Positions 17,898 to 27,423 are shown, counted from the first letter of the stretch. The stretch is DNA of 64,000 nucleotides from Saccharofermentans sp. (GCA_024691325.1 JAILNR010000009.1:87409-151408), one strand, 5' to 3'. Program-made: numbers and translations. Notes: generated from the letters alone by a model not told the origin.

Positions 17898-20090
17898 ATG
17901 ATTGATGAACTTATCTCGAAGATGACGCTCGAGCAGAAGGCTGCTCAGATGATCCAGGTTCCTGTCGCCATGGTCGGTATGGAGAAGGCAAAGGAGTGGG
18001 CAAGAAAGGGCGTAGGTTCTTTCCTCCATGTTCTTGGTGACGATGCCCGTGAACTTCAAAGGATAGCTGTTGAGCAGTCCGAACTTAAGATACCGGTCGT
18101 GTTCGGTATTGATGCCATTCACGGCCACTGCCTTAACCGCAATGCAACGATTTTCCCTTCGCAGCTTGCGATGGCTTCGAGCTGGGACAGGGATCTTGTC
18201 CGGCGTGTAGGTCATGCTACCGCTGCCGAGGTCGCAACTGACGGACTTCACTGGACTTTTTCTCCCGTGCTCTGTCTGGGAAGAGATGCAAGATGGGGAA
18301 GGATAAATGAGACATTCGGTGAGGATAAGTATCTTGCAGGAGAACTCGGTGCCTCGATAATTAAGGGGTATCAGGGTGATGACCTTTCTGCTGATGATTC
18401 CGTTCTTGCGTGTGCCAAGCACTTCATAGCTTATGGTGAAGCTACAGGCGCGAGAGATGCTTATGACACGGAAGTTACTTACCGTAAGATAAAGGATGAG
18501 TTCCTTCCTCCGTTTAAGAAGGCAGTCGAAGCAGGATGTGCCACATTCATGACGGCATACGGATCCGTTGACGGCACTCCATTTACGATCGACAGGAAGA
18601 CATTACATAACATCTTAAGGGAAGAACTCAAGTTCGACGGTTTCCTTATCACAGACTGGGACAATGTAAACGCTCTTATCAGAAGACAGAGAGTATGCGA
18701 TAACATCGGCGATGCCTCCGCACTTGCTGCCAAGGCCGGAAACGACATGATCATGTGTTCCACGGAATTCTATGAAGGCATTATAGAGCAGGTAAGATCC
18801 GGCAAGATCGAGGAGAAGTATCTTGATGAGGCCGTAAGACACATTCTGACCATCAAGCTTAGAATGGGGCTTTTCGAAAAGCCGGACAAGAAGGGCGTGC
18901 CCGGAAGCATCGGCTGTGAAGCACACAGAAAGACATCACTAGAGGCTGCCCGCAAGAGCATAACCGTGCTTAAGAATGACGGTATCCTTCCTGTAAACAA
19001 GAAGAATATCAGGAGAATTGCTGTTATAGGACCTAATGCGGATGATATCAGGGCTCAGTATGGTGACTGGACTTACTTCACGCATCCCGTCCCAGGCAGA
19101 TTTACTGAACCCCAAAGGCCTTATGTAACCTTGCTTGAGGGCATAAAGGAATCTTTGAAGGATTCGGATATCGAGGTTGCATACGCATACGGATGCAGTG
19201 TTAACGGACGTGGTTACTATAAGGGAGACTATCCTGATACCGGTGCTTTCATGGAGCAGGTCTATCAGGATAACAGCCACGATAATGACGGTTCCAAGGA
19301 GATGCCGTACATTAACGAAGCAGCAGAGATTGCCAAGAAAGCTGATCTGATCATTCTGGCTTTGGGAGACAACTATAACCAGGCCGGTGAATATAACGAC
19401 AGAGCCGATCTTAATCTGTCGGGAATGCAGGAAGCGCTTGTAAGGATACTGAGCACTATGAAGATTCCTATCATTACAGTTCTTATCTCTTCCAAGCCTT
19501 TGGCGATTCCTCAGATCGTTAATTGGTCAGATGCAGTTGTCTGTGCCTTCAATGGAGGCATGTATGGCGGTCAGGCGGCATCAGAGGCGATATTCGGCGA
19601 TTTTAATCCTCAGGGGCGACTTCCCATATCTTTTCCTGTTATGACCGGACAGGTTCCTGTCTATTACAACCAGTTCCCCGGATGGCACGAGGGCAGATAT
19701 GTTGATTGTCCCAAGGAGCCTTTGTTCGCATTCGGCGAAGGTCTTTCTTATACATGGTATGAGTATTCCAATCTTAAGTTTGATAAAGAAACTAAGACTG
19801 TGTCGGTAGATGTCAGCAATAAGGGTTCAGTAAAGGGAGTTGAGACTGTTCAGGTCTATATCGATGATGTCGTAAGTTCAGTTATGACAGCAGTTAAGAA
19901 TCTTGCCGGATTTGATAAGGTCGAGCTTGAACCCGGACAGACAAAGACCGTAAGCATCAAGTTAGAAGACGATTCTTTCTCTGTGGTCCTTCCTGATGAG
20001 ACCCGTGTAATTGAGCCGGGTGAATTCGTTATCATGGCAGGACACAGTTCGAAGGATGAAGATCTCATTAAATTGTCTGTCGAACTTTAA
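17898..20090 (+). CDS. Glycoside hydrolase family 3 beta-glucosidase-like enzyme
   Basis: Retaining beta-glycosidase acting on oligosaccharide ends. The GH3 N-terminal barrel shows 'DAIHGHCLNRNATIFPS', 'GRDARWGRINETFGED', 'CAKHFIAYG' and the nucleophile Asp in 'FLITDWDNV' near residue 253. The C-terminal domain has the likely acid/base Glu in 'GEYNDRADLNLSG', and a fibronectin-III-like tail follows. There is no signal peptide, so it is probably cytoplasmic. ATG 17898 follows GGGTGAG; GTG 17886 is the track start. The length of 730 residues is typical. Confidence 0.93.
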   Translation: MIDELISKMTLEQKAAQMIQVPVAMVGMEKAKEWARKGVGSFLHVLGDDARELQRIAVEQSELKIPVVFGIDAIHGHCLNRNATIFPSQLAMASSWDRDLVRRVGHATAAEVATDGLHWTFSPVLCLGRDARWGRINETFGEDKYLAGELGASIIKGYQGDDLSADDSVLACAKHFIAYGEATGARDAYDTEVTYRKIKDEFLPPFKKAVEAGCATFMTAYGSVDGTPFTIDRKTLHNILREELKFDGFLITDWDNVNALIRRQRVCDNIGDASALAAKAGNDMIMCSTEFYEGIIEQVRSGKIEEKYLDEAVRHILTIKLRMGLFEKPDKKGVPGSIGCEAHRKTSLEAARKSITVLKNDGILPVNKKNIRRIAVIGPNADDIRAQYGDWTYFTHPVPGRFTEPQRPYVTLLEGIKESLKDSDIEVAYAYGCSVNGRGYYKGDYPDTGAFMEQVYQDNSHDNDGSKEMPYINEAAEIAKKADLIILALGDNYNQAGEYNDRADLNLSGMQEALVRILSTMKIPIITVLISSKPLAIPQIVNWSDAVVCAFNGGMYGGQAASEAIFGDFNPQGRLPISFPVMTGQVPVYYNQFPGWHEGRYVDCPKEPLFAFGEGLSYTWYEYSNLKFDKETKTVSVDVSNKGSVKGVETVQVYIDDVVSSVMTAVKNLAGFDKVELEPGQTKTVSIKLEDDSFSVVLPDETRVIEPGEFVIMAGHSSKDEDLIKLSVEL

Positions 20091-20111
20091 GAAGTCTTAG
20101 TCTGTGAATTC

Positions 20112-20140
20112 TTTACATTCAACTGCTGTTTAGGTATATT
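20112..20140 (+). promoter_or_regulatory. Promoter of the acidic lipoprotein gene
   Basis: TTTACA and TATATT, each 5 of 6 to consensus, are 17 bases apart, placing a start near 20147. Confidence 0.65.
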
Positions 20141-20176
20141 AAATATGTTTTATACATTCATAGGAGGATAGAAGTT

Positions 20177-21070
20177 ATGAAGTTAAAGAAGTTTATGTCA
20201 TTGGCTCTTGCCGCAGCTATGGTTGCTTCAGTGGCAGGATGCGCTAAGGTTAAGTCAATCTCTAGCGATGATTTCATCTCTGCTTGTGATAAGCAAGATG
20301 CACAGGAAGTTGACTATGACGATGCAAATGATGCAGATCCGGATGATTTGGAGGACGGTCTTTACACAGTTCTCGATTCAGATCAGATCGAGGAAATCAT
20401 GGATGATCCGTATACTTCGATGTCCATATCGCAGATGGGTGTTGAAATTCCTTATGACTCAGATGACATCGAGTCAATGGTTATCTACGCCAAGATGAAT
20501 GGAGTCGATGATATCGACAGCGTCAGCGATCCGGAAGATCTCGGTGATATCGAGACCAACGGTGTTGTCGGCGTTCAGATTACGATGACAGAGGCTGATA
20601 TGGTTCCTGAACTGTTTGATGCTATCGCTGATGCATTTGATGACGGCCTTGACTACGAGGTTGACAGTTTCAGCGGCAATGAGTACTACACGGGTAAGAA
20701 TGAGGGTTATTTAAGAGTCAATATTTCCGTTGAAGATCTTGTTGCAGCGTTCCGTGATTCTGATATTTACGGATACCTTGGTGACATGTCCGGAGATGAT
20801 ATGGATGATCTCGAGGATGTTCTTGACAATCTTACAGGTAATCTTTGTGTAGCTGTATATGCTAAGGGCGAGAACATAGTTATAGTTGTCGGCTTCTCTA
20901 TCGGAAGCGATGTAACACTTCTTGATTCTTTCTGCTCTGACCTCGGTGTACAGAGTCCTTCAAAGGTACCTGCTAATGCGGATCTTCCTGTTGCTATCAT
21001 GGATGCAGTCGATGATTCGCTTGGTTCACTTATGTCTATGTACAGTACGTATGCAGTAGATGAATACTAA
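20177..21070 (+). CDS. Acidic lipoprotein of unknown function
   Basis: A 297-residue secreted lipoprotein with signal sequence to Cys22 ('SVAGC'). The mature part is strikingly rich in Asp and Glu ('DYDDANDADPDDLEDG'), with no recognisable domain. AGGAGG precedes the ATG. It is monocistronic between its own promoter and a terminator. The acidic character could suit metal binding or a cell-surface role, but this is speculation. Confidence 0.8.
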   Translation: MKLKKFMSLALAAAMVASVAGCAKVKSISSDDFISACDKQDAQEVDYDDANDADPDDLEDGLYTVLDSDQIEEIMDDPYTSMSISQMGVEIPYDSDDIESMVIYAKMNGVDDIDSVSDPEDLGDIETNGVVGVQITMTEADMVPELFDAIADAFDDGLDYEVDSFSGNEYYTGKNEGYLRVNISVEDLVAAFRDSDIYGYLGDMSGDDMDDLEDVLDNLTGNLCVAVYAKGENIVIVVGFSIGSDVTLLDSFCSDLGVQSPSKVPANADLPVAIMDAVDDSLGSLMSMYSTYAVDEY

Positions 21071-21094
21071 TTAAGTAATCTTAAAGACTGACCG

Positions 21095-21119
21095 GCGGGC
21101 GAGTAATCGCCCGCTTTTT
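21095..21119 (+). terminator. Rho-independent terminator
   Basis: GCGGGCGA and TCGCCCGC form an eight-pair stem with loop GTAA followed by TTTTT. Confidence 0.9.
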
Positions 21120-21163
21120 GTTTGCCGGGAATTAAAATCTTTATAATATGCCACACTTTCAAA

Positions 21164-21172
21164 TGATATAAT
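21164..21172 (+). promoter_or_regulatory. Extended -10 promoter
   Basis: TGATATAAT is a perfect extended -10 element about 48 bases before the CAP-domain gene. No convincing -35 box. Confidence 0.55.
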
Positions 21173-21219
21173 GGTTATTATCATTCAGTAATTATACTCA
21201 GATGATTGGGGGATTTTTG

Positions 21220-22563
21220 ATGTTCAGAAAATATATTGTCAAGATGATTGCATCTGTTCTTGTTGCGGCAATCGTACCCACGGCGTTTCTTTTTAACCCC
21301 TCAGTACGTGCTGATGATGGCGCAGATGCTGCGGCCATCATAAACGCAGCTCTTGCTTCAGGTGCACACAGGTGTAATGTGGATGCCCCGAGATCCGGCA
21401 ATGTGTTTATTCAGCTGATGGGTACCTTCGATGGAACTTCAAAAGATTCAATATTAAGTCAGGTCAACAGCATCAGACTTGAAGCCTGCCAGAACGGTTA
21501 TCCCGATCCCAGAAACAGGGGACGTGCTCTTACAATGGCGGATTATGTACCGCTCAAGTGGTCGAGCGGACTTGAGGAGATGGCTATGCTTAGGGCCGCA
21601 GAAGCTACCTATACTTTACATCATGTCAAGATTACCGGTGAGGATTGCTTCAATTCAAGTTATAACGTTGCTTCTTTTGGAGAAGTCCTTGCATGGGGCG
21701 GCGGCATTAATGCCGGTATTTCAATGTGGAATGCAGAGAAGCCAGGTTGGATAAGCGGTAACGGAAACAGCAGTCACTATGCAATGATCATTAACCCGTC
21801 TAACACATATTGTGCATTTTCCGCTTTCAATAACACTTCAGCAGGTGAATTTACATCACAGGGCGGACTTGATGAGTCTAAGATCAATGTTGCCCAGTAC
21901 AATTCACAGTTGGCTGAGATCCAGGCAGCTTTTGTATCCATGGTAACATTAGCAAGCACATCAGGTTCTTTCCTTATTGGACAGAACAGCCGTGCGATTG
22001 CTGTTTGTACGATTCAGGCTGCAGGTTACAATAAGAGACATACATATACTAATATCAGAGTTCTTCCTTCATCTTTCTGGTGCAACAACGGTAATATGCT
22101 TACTTTGGACGGCGCAGGAAATGCTACAGGAAAGGCTCCGGGTATGGTCGGTGTCTGCTGCAGGATTGCAGGTGTAACCTATGAATCAAGTGTCCGTGTT
22201 ACTGACGGAGCCGGAATTAGAGGTTTTGCTTCGAGACTTTACTCTATCGCATTGAACAGAGCGCCTGATCAGGCAGGACTTGATTACTGGACACAGCGTT
22301 TGTCTACGAGAGCTGTCTCGGGTGCAGAAGTTGCTTACGGCTTCTTCTTCAGTGCCGAATTCCAGAATGCAAATCTTTCTAATGAAGAGTTCATCTTAAG
22401 ACTTTACAGGACATTCCTTGACAGAGATCCCGATAACGGCGGTTATGCTTACTGGCTGCAGAGAATCGCCGACGGTGCATCCAGACAGGAAGTATTCTAC
22501 GGATTCACAGGTTCAGCTGAGTTTGCCGGTATCTGTGCATCAGCAGGAATTAATCCTAACTGA
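21220..22563 (+). CDS. Secreted CAP/SCP-domain protein with C-terminal DUF4214 repeats
   Basis: A 447-residue exported protein with a signal peptide ending near 'SVRADDG'. A CAP (SCP/PR1) domain runs from about residue 60 to 215, including 'LKWSSGLEEMAMLRAAEATY' and 'GNSSHYAMIINP'. The C-terminal 110 residues hold two DUF4214-type units, 'LNRAPDQAGLDYWTQRL' and 'LDRDPDNGGYAYWLQRI', common in surface proteins. ATG 21220 follows GGGGGA; the earlier ATG has no site. It probably works at the cell surface; the substrate is unknown. Confidence 0.87.
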   Translation: MFRKYIVKMIASVLVAAIVPTAFLFNPSVRADDGADAAAIINAALASGAHRCNVDAPRSGNVFIQLMGTFDGTSKDSILSQVNSIRLEACQNGYPDPRNRGRALTMADYVPLKWSSGLEEMAMLRAAEATYTLHHVKITGEDCFNSSYNVASFGEVLAWGGGINAGISMWNAEKPGWISGNGNSSHYAMIINPSNTYCAFSAFNNTSAGEFTSQGGLDESKINVAQYNSQLAEIQAAFVSMVTLASTSGSFLIGQNSRAIAVCTIQAAGYNKRHTYTNIRVLPSSFWCNNGNMLTLDGAGNATGKAPGMVGVCCRIAGVTYESSVRVTDGAGIRGFASRLYSIALNRAPDQAGLDYWTQRLSTRAVSGAEVAYGFFFSAEFQNANLSNEEFILRLYRTFLDRDPDNGGYAYWLQRIADGASRQEVFYGFTGSAEFAGICASAGINPN

Positions 22564-22604
22564 TTGTCTGTGGTTGAATAACACGGGTTTAGGTACTATT
22601 AAGA

Positions 22605-22638
22605 GCTTCTCACATACTTTTATGTGAGAAGCCTTTCT
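22605..22638 (+). terminator. Terminator hairpin
   Basis: GCTTCTCACATA pairs perfectly with TATGTGAGAAGC around a CTTT loop. The tail CTTTCT is only moderately T-rich. Confidence 0.7.
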
Positions 22639-22654
22639 ATTGTAGGAGGTAATT

Positions 22655-23764
22655 ATGTCACAAAAAGTAAAAGCTCTGTCTTTGATGTTGACTTGTTCAT
22701 TGCTTATAAGTGCGGCAGGGTGTGAGAAAACAGCAGGAAGGTCTCATGAATCGGATGAAACAAGTGAAGAAACAAACACCCGGGAATCTGTGACAGAGAC
22801 ATCTGATGAAACGGCATCGGCAGAAGAGTCAGACGTAACGGCTGCAGATCCGACAGCTGAATCAGGATCTTCAGATGCTGAACTTGCTTACAATGCGTAT
22901 ATGGAGTTTGCAGCTACATGTGCTGAGGACTTTGAATCGGAACTGCTTTTCAGATTTGAAAGAAATTTTGCTGACGGCAAAGAAAAATGGAGCCTTATCA
23001 TATCCTACCCCGACAGTAATATGACCGAGGTTTACGAGTATAACGGTGGTGCAGTTTCCTATGTCGGCGCACTCGATTACTATGATGAACACGGGGTGTC
23101 TTACGGACTATTCCGTGAACTTCCCTGTATGATCGATTTTTATGGTTCTTCGTACGGCGACTCATTGGCTGAACCTGTTGACGGAAGATACTTCGGTAAT
23201 ATCGAGGCTTGTGCTGCTGACGGTTCTATGATGCTGATATCTATCGGCGATCCGTTCATTCTTACTGAAGAAGAGTACAATTCACTCGAGATCGGGGATG
23301 TAATCGATGTTCCGTCGCTTTACACCGGCGATGAGCCCGGAATGACGGTAACAGATATTACTGAAGTTAACGGCAGAAGAGATGTCGAACTTGATGATGG
23401 TGCGGAGTGCTGGTTTGACCAGGGCGGATACACCGAGAATCCTACGGACTATATTCTTATGACATCAAGTGATAATCCGATGTGGTTTAATCCCCGTCTT
23501 GTACTTGTCGATGTGGCAGCCGACTGTGAGATTACTGATACATTCGAGTATTTGTTCAATGACGATGAACAGGTTATGTATAGTGTCTGGTCACCGGATG
23601 CGGGTTCCAATGCACTTCTAAAGACTGCTTTCTGGTTCTACGAGGTTGATTTGTCAGAATACACGCCTGAGGTGGTGAACGGATGGCTTCCTGTCGGCGG
23701 TCTTGCCTATCCTGTAATTATAAGGAACGGGGAATTAACAAGCATTAACATAGAGTGGAGATAA
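22655..23764 (+). CDS. Lipoprotein of unknown function
   Basis: A 369-residue lipoprotein with signal to Cys23 ('ISAAGC'). A Ser/Thr/Glu-rich linker covers about residues 25-75, typical of a wall-spanning spacer. The globular part contains patterns such as 'EEEYNSLEIGDVIDVPSLY' but no domain I recognise. AGGAGGTAATT before ATG is an excellent ribosome-binding site. It follows a terminator, so it may have a promoter I could not identify or rely on read-through. Confidence 0.78.
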   Translation: MSQKVKALSLMLTCSLLISAAGCEKTAGRSHESDETSEETNTRESVTETSDETASAEESDVTAADPTAESGSSDAELAYNAYMEFAATCAEDFESELLFRFERNFADGKEKWSLIISYPDSNMTEVYEYNGGAVSYVGALDYYDEHGVSYGLFRELPCMIDFYGSSYGDSLAEPVDGRYFGNIEACAADGSMMLISIGDPFILTEEEYNSLEIGDVIDVPSLYTGDEPGMTVTDITEVNGRRDVELDDGAECWFDQGGYTENPTDYILMTSSDNPMWFNPRLVLVDVAADCEITDTFEYLFNDDEQVMYSVWSPDAGSNALLKTAFWFYEVDLSEYTPEVVNGWLPVGGLAYPVIIRNGELTSINIEWR

Positions 23765-23787
23765 TGCGGTAACCCATATATCAGGTG

Positions 23788-23793
23788 TATAAT
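23788..23793 (+). promoter_or_regulatory. TATAAT box only eight bases before the MntP-ZIP start
   Basis: A perfect TATAAT lies at 23788-23793 and the ATG at 23802. A transcript starting seven or so bases after the box would have almost no 5' leader. No Shine-Dalgarno sequence is visible before the ATG, which fits a leaderless message. Confidence 0.45.
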
Positions 23794-23801
23794 TTACCAG
23801 T

Positions 23802-25163
23802 ATGGGTATAGTAGAGTTATTTTTACTTGCGGTAGGAATGTCGATGGATGTTTTCGCGGTTTCTGTCTGCAAGGGTATTGAAACGAAGAAGGCGACATTA
23901 AAGCAGGTCATGATCTGCGGTATATGGTTTGGGTGCTTCCACTTCATAATGCCGATGACAGGCTACTTTTTAAGTTCTTTCTTCTCCGTATTCATTAATA
24001 AAGTAGCTCCGTGGCTCGCATTCGGCCTTCTGGCTTTCCTTGGCGCGAAGATGCTAAAAGAGGCATTTTCTTCTGATGATGAGCAGACGAAGCCCGGATT
24101 CAACTTTAAGACAATGCTTCCTTTGGCAGTCGCAACCTCGATAGATGCACTTGCGGTAGGCGTTACGCTTGTAGCTGTCCCTGTTCATATTATGGAAGCT
24201 TCGGTTACTGTAAATACGGTTACCGGATGCTTGGTCATATCCGTGATCACTTTCTTCTTCGCCTGTGCCGGTGTAAAAGTCGGCAACGCATTCGGTACAA
24301 GATACCAGTCCGGTGCTGAGGCAGCAGGCGGCTTCATCCTGATCTTTATCGGACTTAAAGTCCTGCTCGAGCATCTGGGTGTTATCGATTTCATGAATGA
24401 TGGAGATGTTCTGTTCGGTCTTCTCATTCCGTTTGCAGGAACGATAGTAGGTTCAGCCTTTGTTTTCGTTATCAAAGAGAAGCTTAACGAAGGCATCAAA
24501 CTTGTTTTGACGGGTATGGCGGGAGGCATTATGATGGCGTGTTCGATGTGGACGCTCATTTATCCCTCCATACTTAAAGGGAAAGTATATACCGCAGCAG
24601 CAGGATTTATCATAGGTATAGGTTTTCAATATCTGCTTGATAAGGCAATCCCCCATACTCATGTATTTACAAGTGTTGAAGAAGGTCCCTCGAGTAAACT
24701 TACCCATTCAAGCAAGGTTATGCTCTCGGAGATGATCCACCATGTTCCCGAAGGAATGGCTATAGGAGTTATTTTCGCAGGGGTACTTAACGGTTCCGGT
24801 GATGTAAGTATTGCTGCGGCTGCCGCGGTTACTATCGGCATCGCGATACAGAATATCCCCGAGGGAGCATTCGTTTCCTCTCCTTTGTGGTCGGGCGGCG
24901 AGGATAAAAGCAAATCTTTTCTGATGGGAGTAGTATCGGGCGTAGTTGAGCCTATTCTCGGTATTGGTACAATAATACTTGTTAATGCCCTGCCGGGTAC
25001 ATTATCATTTATTATGTCTGTTACAGGCGGAGCTATTACATTCCTTGTGTTAGAAGAGACGATACCTTCGATGCACACGGGAAATCATTCGGATAAGGGA
25101 ACTATCTCGTTCGCGGTTTTCTTCTGCCTTATGATGATACTTACTTTTGCGGTTGGAGTTTAA
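23802..25163 (+). CDS. Fusion of MntP-type manganese exporter and ZIP-family metal transporter
   Basis: A single 453-residue frame joins two transporters. Residues 1 to about 195 resemble MntP: 'GMSMDVFAVSVCKG' at 12-25 and the repeated 'SIDALAVGV' near 113, the acidic residues of the LysE/MntP fold. From about 200 the sequence is ZIP/GufA-like, with 'HHVPEGMAIG' near 312 and 'IQNIPEGAFVSSPL' near 349, the metal-site helices. MntP proteins export Mn; ZIP proteins carry Zn, Fe or Mn, usually inward. No yybP-ykoY riboswitch fits in the 37-base gap upstream. Confidence 0.85.
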   Translation: MGIVELFLLAVGMSMDVFAVSVCKGIETKKATLKQVMICGIWFGCFHFIMPMTGYFLSSFFSVFINKVAPWLAFGLLAFLGAKMLKEAFSSDDEQTKPGFNFKTMLPLAVATSIDALAVGVTLVAVPVHIMEASVTVNTVTGCLVISVITFFFACAGVKVGNAFGTRYQSGAEAAGGFILIFIGLKVLLEHLGVIDFMNDGDVLFGLLIPFAGTIVGSAFVFVIKEKLNEGIKLVLTGMAGGIMMACSMWTLIYPSILKGKVYTAAAGFIIGIGFQYLLDKAIPHTHVFTSVEEGPSSKLTHSSKVMLSEMIHHVPEGMAIGVIFAGVLNGSGDVSIAAAAAVTIGIAIQNIPEGAFVSSPLWSGGEDKSKSFLMGVVSGVVEPILGIGTIILVNALPGTLSFIMSVTGGAITFLVLEETIPSMHTGNHSDKGTISFAVFFCLMMILTFAVGV

Positions 25164-25164
25164 G

Positions 25165-26310
25165 ATGACGAATATATGCTGCAGTAATTGTTTTAACCCG
25201 AAGCGAGACTCTTTCCATCACTTCATCAAGCAGCACGGGGTAATAAATAATAATCTGTGTCCGTACTGCAAGAGTACTGACGGAATAAAGATAGATGCAA
25301 AAGTCTTAGGCGGGTTTATTAAGACCGGTATAGACAGGGCTTACGATGAATGTGAAGAAGGGGAGGACAAGCTTTCCGTCTTCGAGATCCTTAATGACCG
25401 CGTTATCTTGTTTGAGTGGGAGAACCACGAGGAAAGAAAGCTGACTCATGATCTGTTCGAGGGAACTCAAGATGAAGACATCGATGCCAAAAGGTACTGC
25501 CTTAAGCTTGAGTCTATTGGAGATGATGAGGAACAGTACAGAATCTGGCGCAACTTCGAGCACGACTGCAAGTATTTTAACCGTTTCTTCGATCTTACTC
25601 CGAGAGGCGAGGGGAACAGCAACAAGCGTACCGAGATGCTCGAGAAGATATATGAGTCTTGTCTTAAGAACTTAAAGGAGGAGATAGAGCCCGGTACTGA
25701 GCTTTTCAGAGCGAGGGTTATCGATTCCAAGTTTAAAAGGGGAAGAGATTACGACCTTGATGAAGTCTCCATAGGTCCTGCGGATAAGTCCAATTCCCAG
25801 GCCGGAAGAATGAATCCGGAGGGGATCAACTACTTCTATGTTGCCGAGGATGAGGCGACGGCTCTTAAGGAAGGACGCTTGAGGGCTAATGAGCGTGTTC
25901 TTATAGGAAGGTTCAACACAATAAAGAAACTCACGGTTATCGACTGGACCAAGGCGAATATCTACGAGAAGGCTGTAGATATATTCTCTCCCAAGTATTC
26001 TCCTTCGATGGCCGTGTATCAGGACTTCTTAAGAAGATTTGCTATCGAGGTAGGAAAACCTAACGAGACAGCCAAGAATATCGAGTATGTAGCTACCCAG
26101 TTGGTTGCAGAATACGTTAGAGGGCACGGTTTTGACGGCATTAAGTATGACAGTGCGGTCGGAAACGGGTTTGATGTTGTTTTCTTTTACGGTCCGGAAA
26201 TTGAGAAAGAAAACAACGATTTTAACACTATTCCCGATTATACTGATATCGCTAAGCTCACAGATGTGAGAGAATTTAAGATAAAGATCGAGTATTTCCT
26301 CGAACCATAA
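25165..26310 (+). CDS. RES-domain protein with N-terminal zinc-ribbon-like region
   Basis: A 381-residue protein whose C-terminal half is a RES domain, the NAD-degrading toxin fold of RES-Xre systems. Signs are 'ELFRARVIDSKFKRGRDYDL', 'SQAGRMNPEGINYFYVAEDE' and 'GHGFDGIKYDSAVGNGFDVV'. The N-terminus has CxxC pairs ('CCSNC' and 'LCPYC'), then a helical region like HEPN/RES N-terminal domains. No Xre-type antitoxin is adjacent. ATG 25165 follows GGAG; it lies two bases after the MntP-ZIP stop. Activity is inferred from the family. Confidence 0.82.
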   Translation: MTNICCSNCFNPKRDSFHHFIKQHGVINNNLCPYCKSTDGIKIDAKVLGGFIKTGIDRAYDECEEGEDKLSVFEILNDRVILFEWENHEERKLTHDLFEGTQDEDIDAKRYCLKLESIGDDEEQYRIWRNFEHDCKYFNRFFDLTPRGEGNSNKRTEMLEKIYESCLKNLKEEIEPGTELFRARVIDSKFKRGRDYDLDEVSIGPADKSNSQAGRMNPEGINYFYVAEDEATALKEGRLRANERVLIGRFNTIKKLTVIDWTKANIYEKAVDIFSPKYSPSMAVYQDFLRRFAIEVGKPNETAKNIEYVATQLVAEYVRGHGFDGIKYDSAVGNGFDVVFFYGPEIEKENNDFNTIPDYTDIAKLTDVREFKIKIEYFLEP

Positions 26311-26328
26311 ACCGGAGGACGGATATAT

Positions 26329-27423
26329 ATGAATGTAAAGATCGATAATGTCACCAAGGTGTTTCCCAGCCGTGACAAGAAGGATAAAACCGGTGTCGTC
26401 GCGGTCAGAGACTTCACGATAGATATTCCGGATGGCGAACTCGTTTGTTTGTTAGGTCCTTCAGGTTGTGGTAAGAGTACACTTCTTTACATGATCTGCG
26501 GTCTTGAAAGTCCCACGGAAGGCAAGATATTCTTTGGCGATTCCGATGTTACAGATCTTCCTTCGGAGAAGAGGGGCGTCGGTCTTGTGTTCCAGAACTA
26601 TGCTTTGTATCCCCATATGACGGTAAGGCAGAATATAAGATTTCCGCTTGAGAATCTTAAGGGAGCCGATAAGCTTACTAAGGAACAGATGGAGGAAAAG
26701 GTGGTCGAGGCTGCCAAGATAGTGCAGATCGACGGACTTCTCGACAGAAAGCCCGGTCAGATGAGCGGCGGCCAGCAGCAGCGTGTTGCTATTGCAAGAG
26801 CTCTTGTTAAGATGCCGAAGGTCCTCCTTATGGATGAGCCTTTGTCCAATCTTGATGCAAGATTAAGGCTCCAGACAAGAGAAGAGATAAGAAGAATACA
26901 AAGACATACAGGTATTACGACAATATTCGTTACTCATGACCAGGAAGAGGCGATGAGTATATCTGACCGTATCGTGGTTATGAAGGACGGAGTGCTTCAC
27001 CAGATCGGAAAGCCTCAGGAAGTCTATGACGATCCGCAGAACCTGTTTGTCGCATGCTTCCTCGGCACCCCCGCTGTTAATGTTTTCGAGGGGGAGGTAA
27101 AAAGAGGCGGACTATATATCGGTAATCAGAAGGTCCTTGATGTGGAAGGCGTAAGTGACAGACCTGTTTACGTCGGTGTAAGACCTGAGGGATTCATAGC
27201 GGATCCGAATGGTAACCTCACATGTGACCTTAACGGAATCGATGTCATGGGCCGCGACATAAGTGTTGTCTGCAGCCATAAGTCGAGTGAGAATGTTATC
27301 CGTGCGATCATCAGTGCGGAGAGCGAAGTTGACCGCGAGTGCAAGACTGTTAAGTTTAATCTTAAGCCACACAAGACATATTTGTTTGATAAAGAGACAG
27401 AGGAGAGGATAAAGTTCTCATGA
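26329..27423 (+). CDS. Sugar ABC transporter, ATP-binding protein (MsmK/UgpC type)
   Basis: Energises the sugar importer encoded by the next three genes. Walker A 'GPSGCGKST' is near residue 42, Q-loop 'VFQNYALYPHM', signature 'MSGGQQQRVAIARAL', Walker B 'VLLMDEPLSNLDARL' and switch 'VTHDQEEAMSISDR'. A C-terminal regulatory OB-fold region (TOBE type) includes 'PVYVGVRPEGF'. The 364 residues are normal. CGGAGG precedes ATG, and the gene overlaps the permease by four bases. Such ATPases sometimes serve several importers. Confidence 0.93.
   Translation: MNVKIDNVTKVFPSRDKKDKTGVVAVRDFTIDIPDGELVCLLGPSGCGKSTLLYMICGLESPTEGKIFFGDSDVTDLPSEKRGVGLVFQNYALYPHMTVRQNIRFPLENLKGADKLTKEQMEEKVVEAAKIVQIDGLLDRKPGQMSGGQQQRVAIARALVKMPKVLLMDEPLSNLDARLRLQTREEIRRIQRHTGITTIFVTHDQEEAMSISDRIVVMKDGVLHQIGKPQEVYDDPQNLFVACFLGTPAVNVFEGEVKRGGLYIGNQKVLDVEGVSDRPVYVGVRPEGFIADPNGNLTCDLNGIDVMGRDISVVCSHKSSENVIRAIISAESEVDRECKTVKFNLKPHKTYLFDKETEERIKFS

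Noticed and set aside
23765-23801. yybP-ykoY manganese riboswitch before the MntP-ZIP gene
   Set aside because: Only 37 bases separate the two genes, and the riboswitch core is not present within them or in the upstream gene's end.
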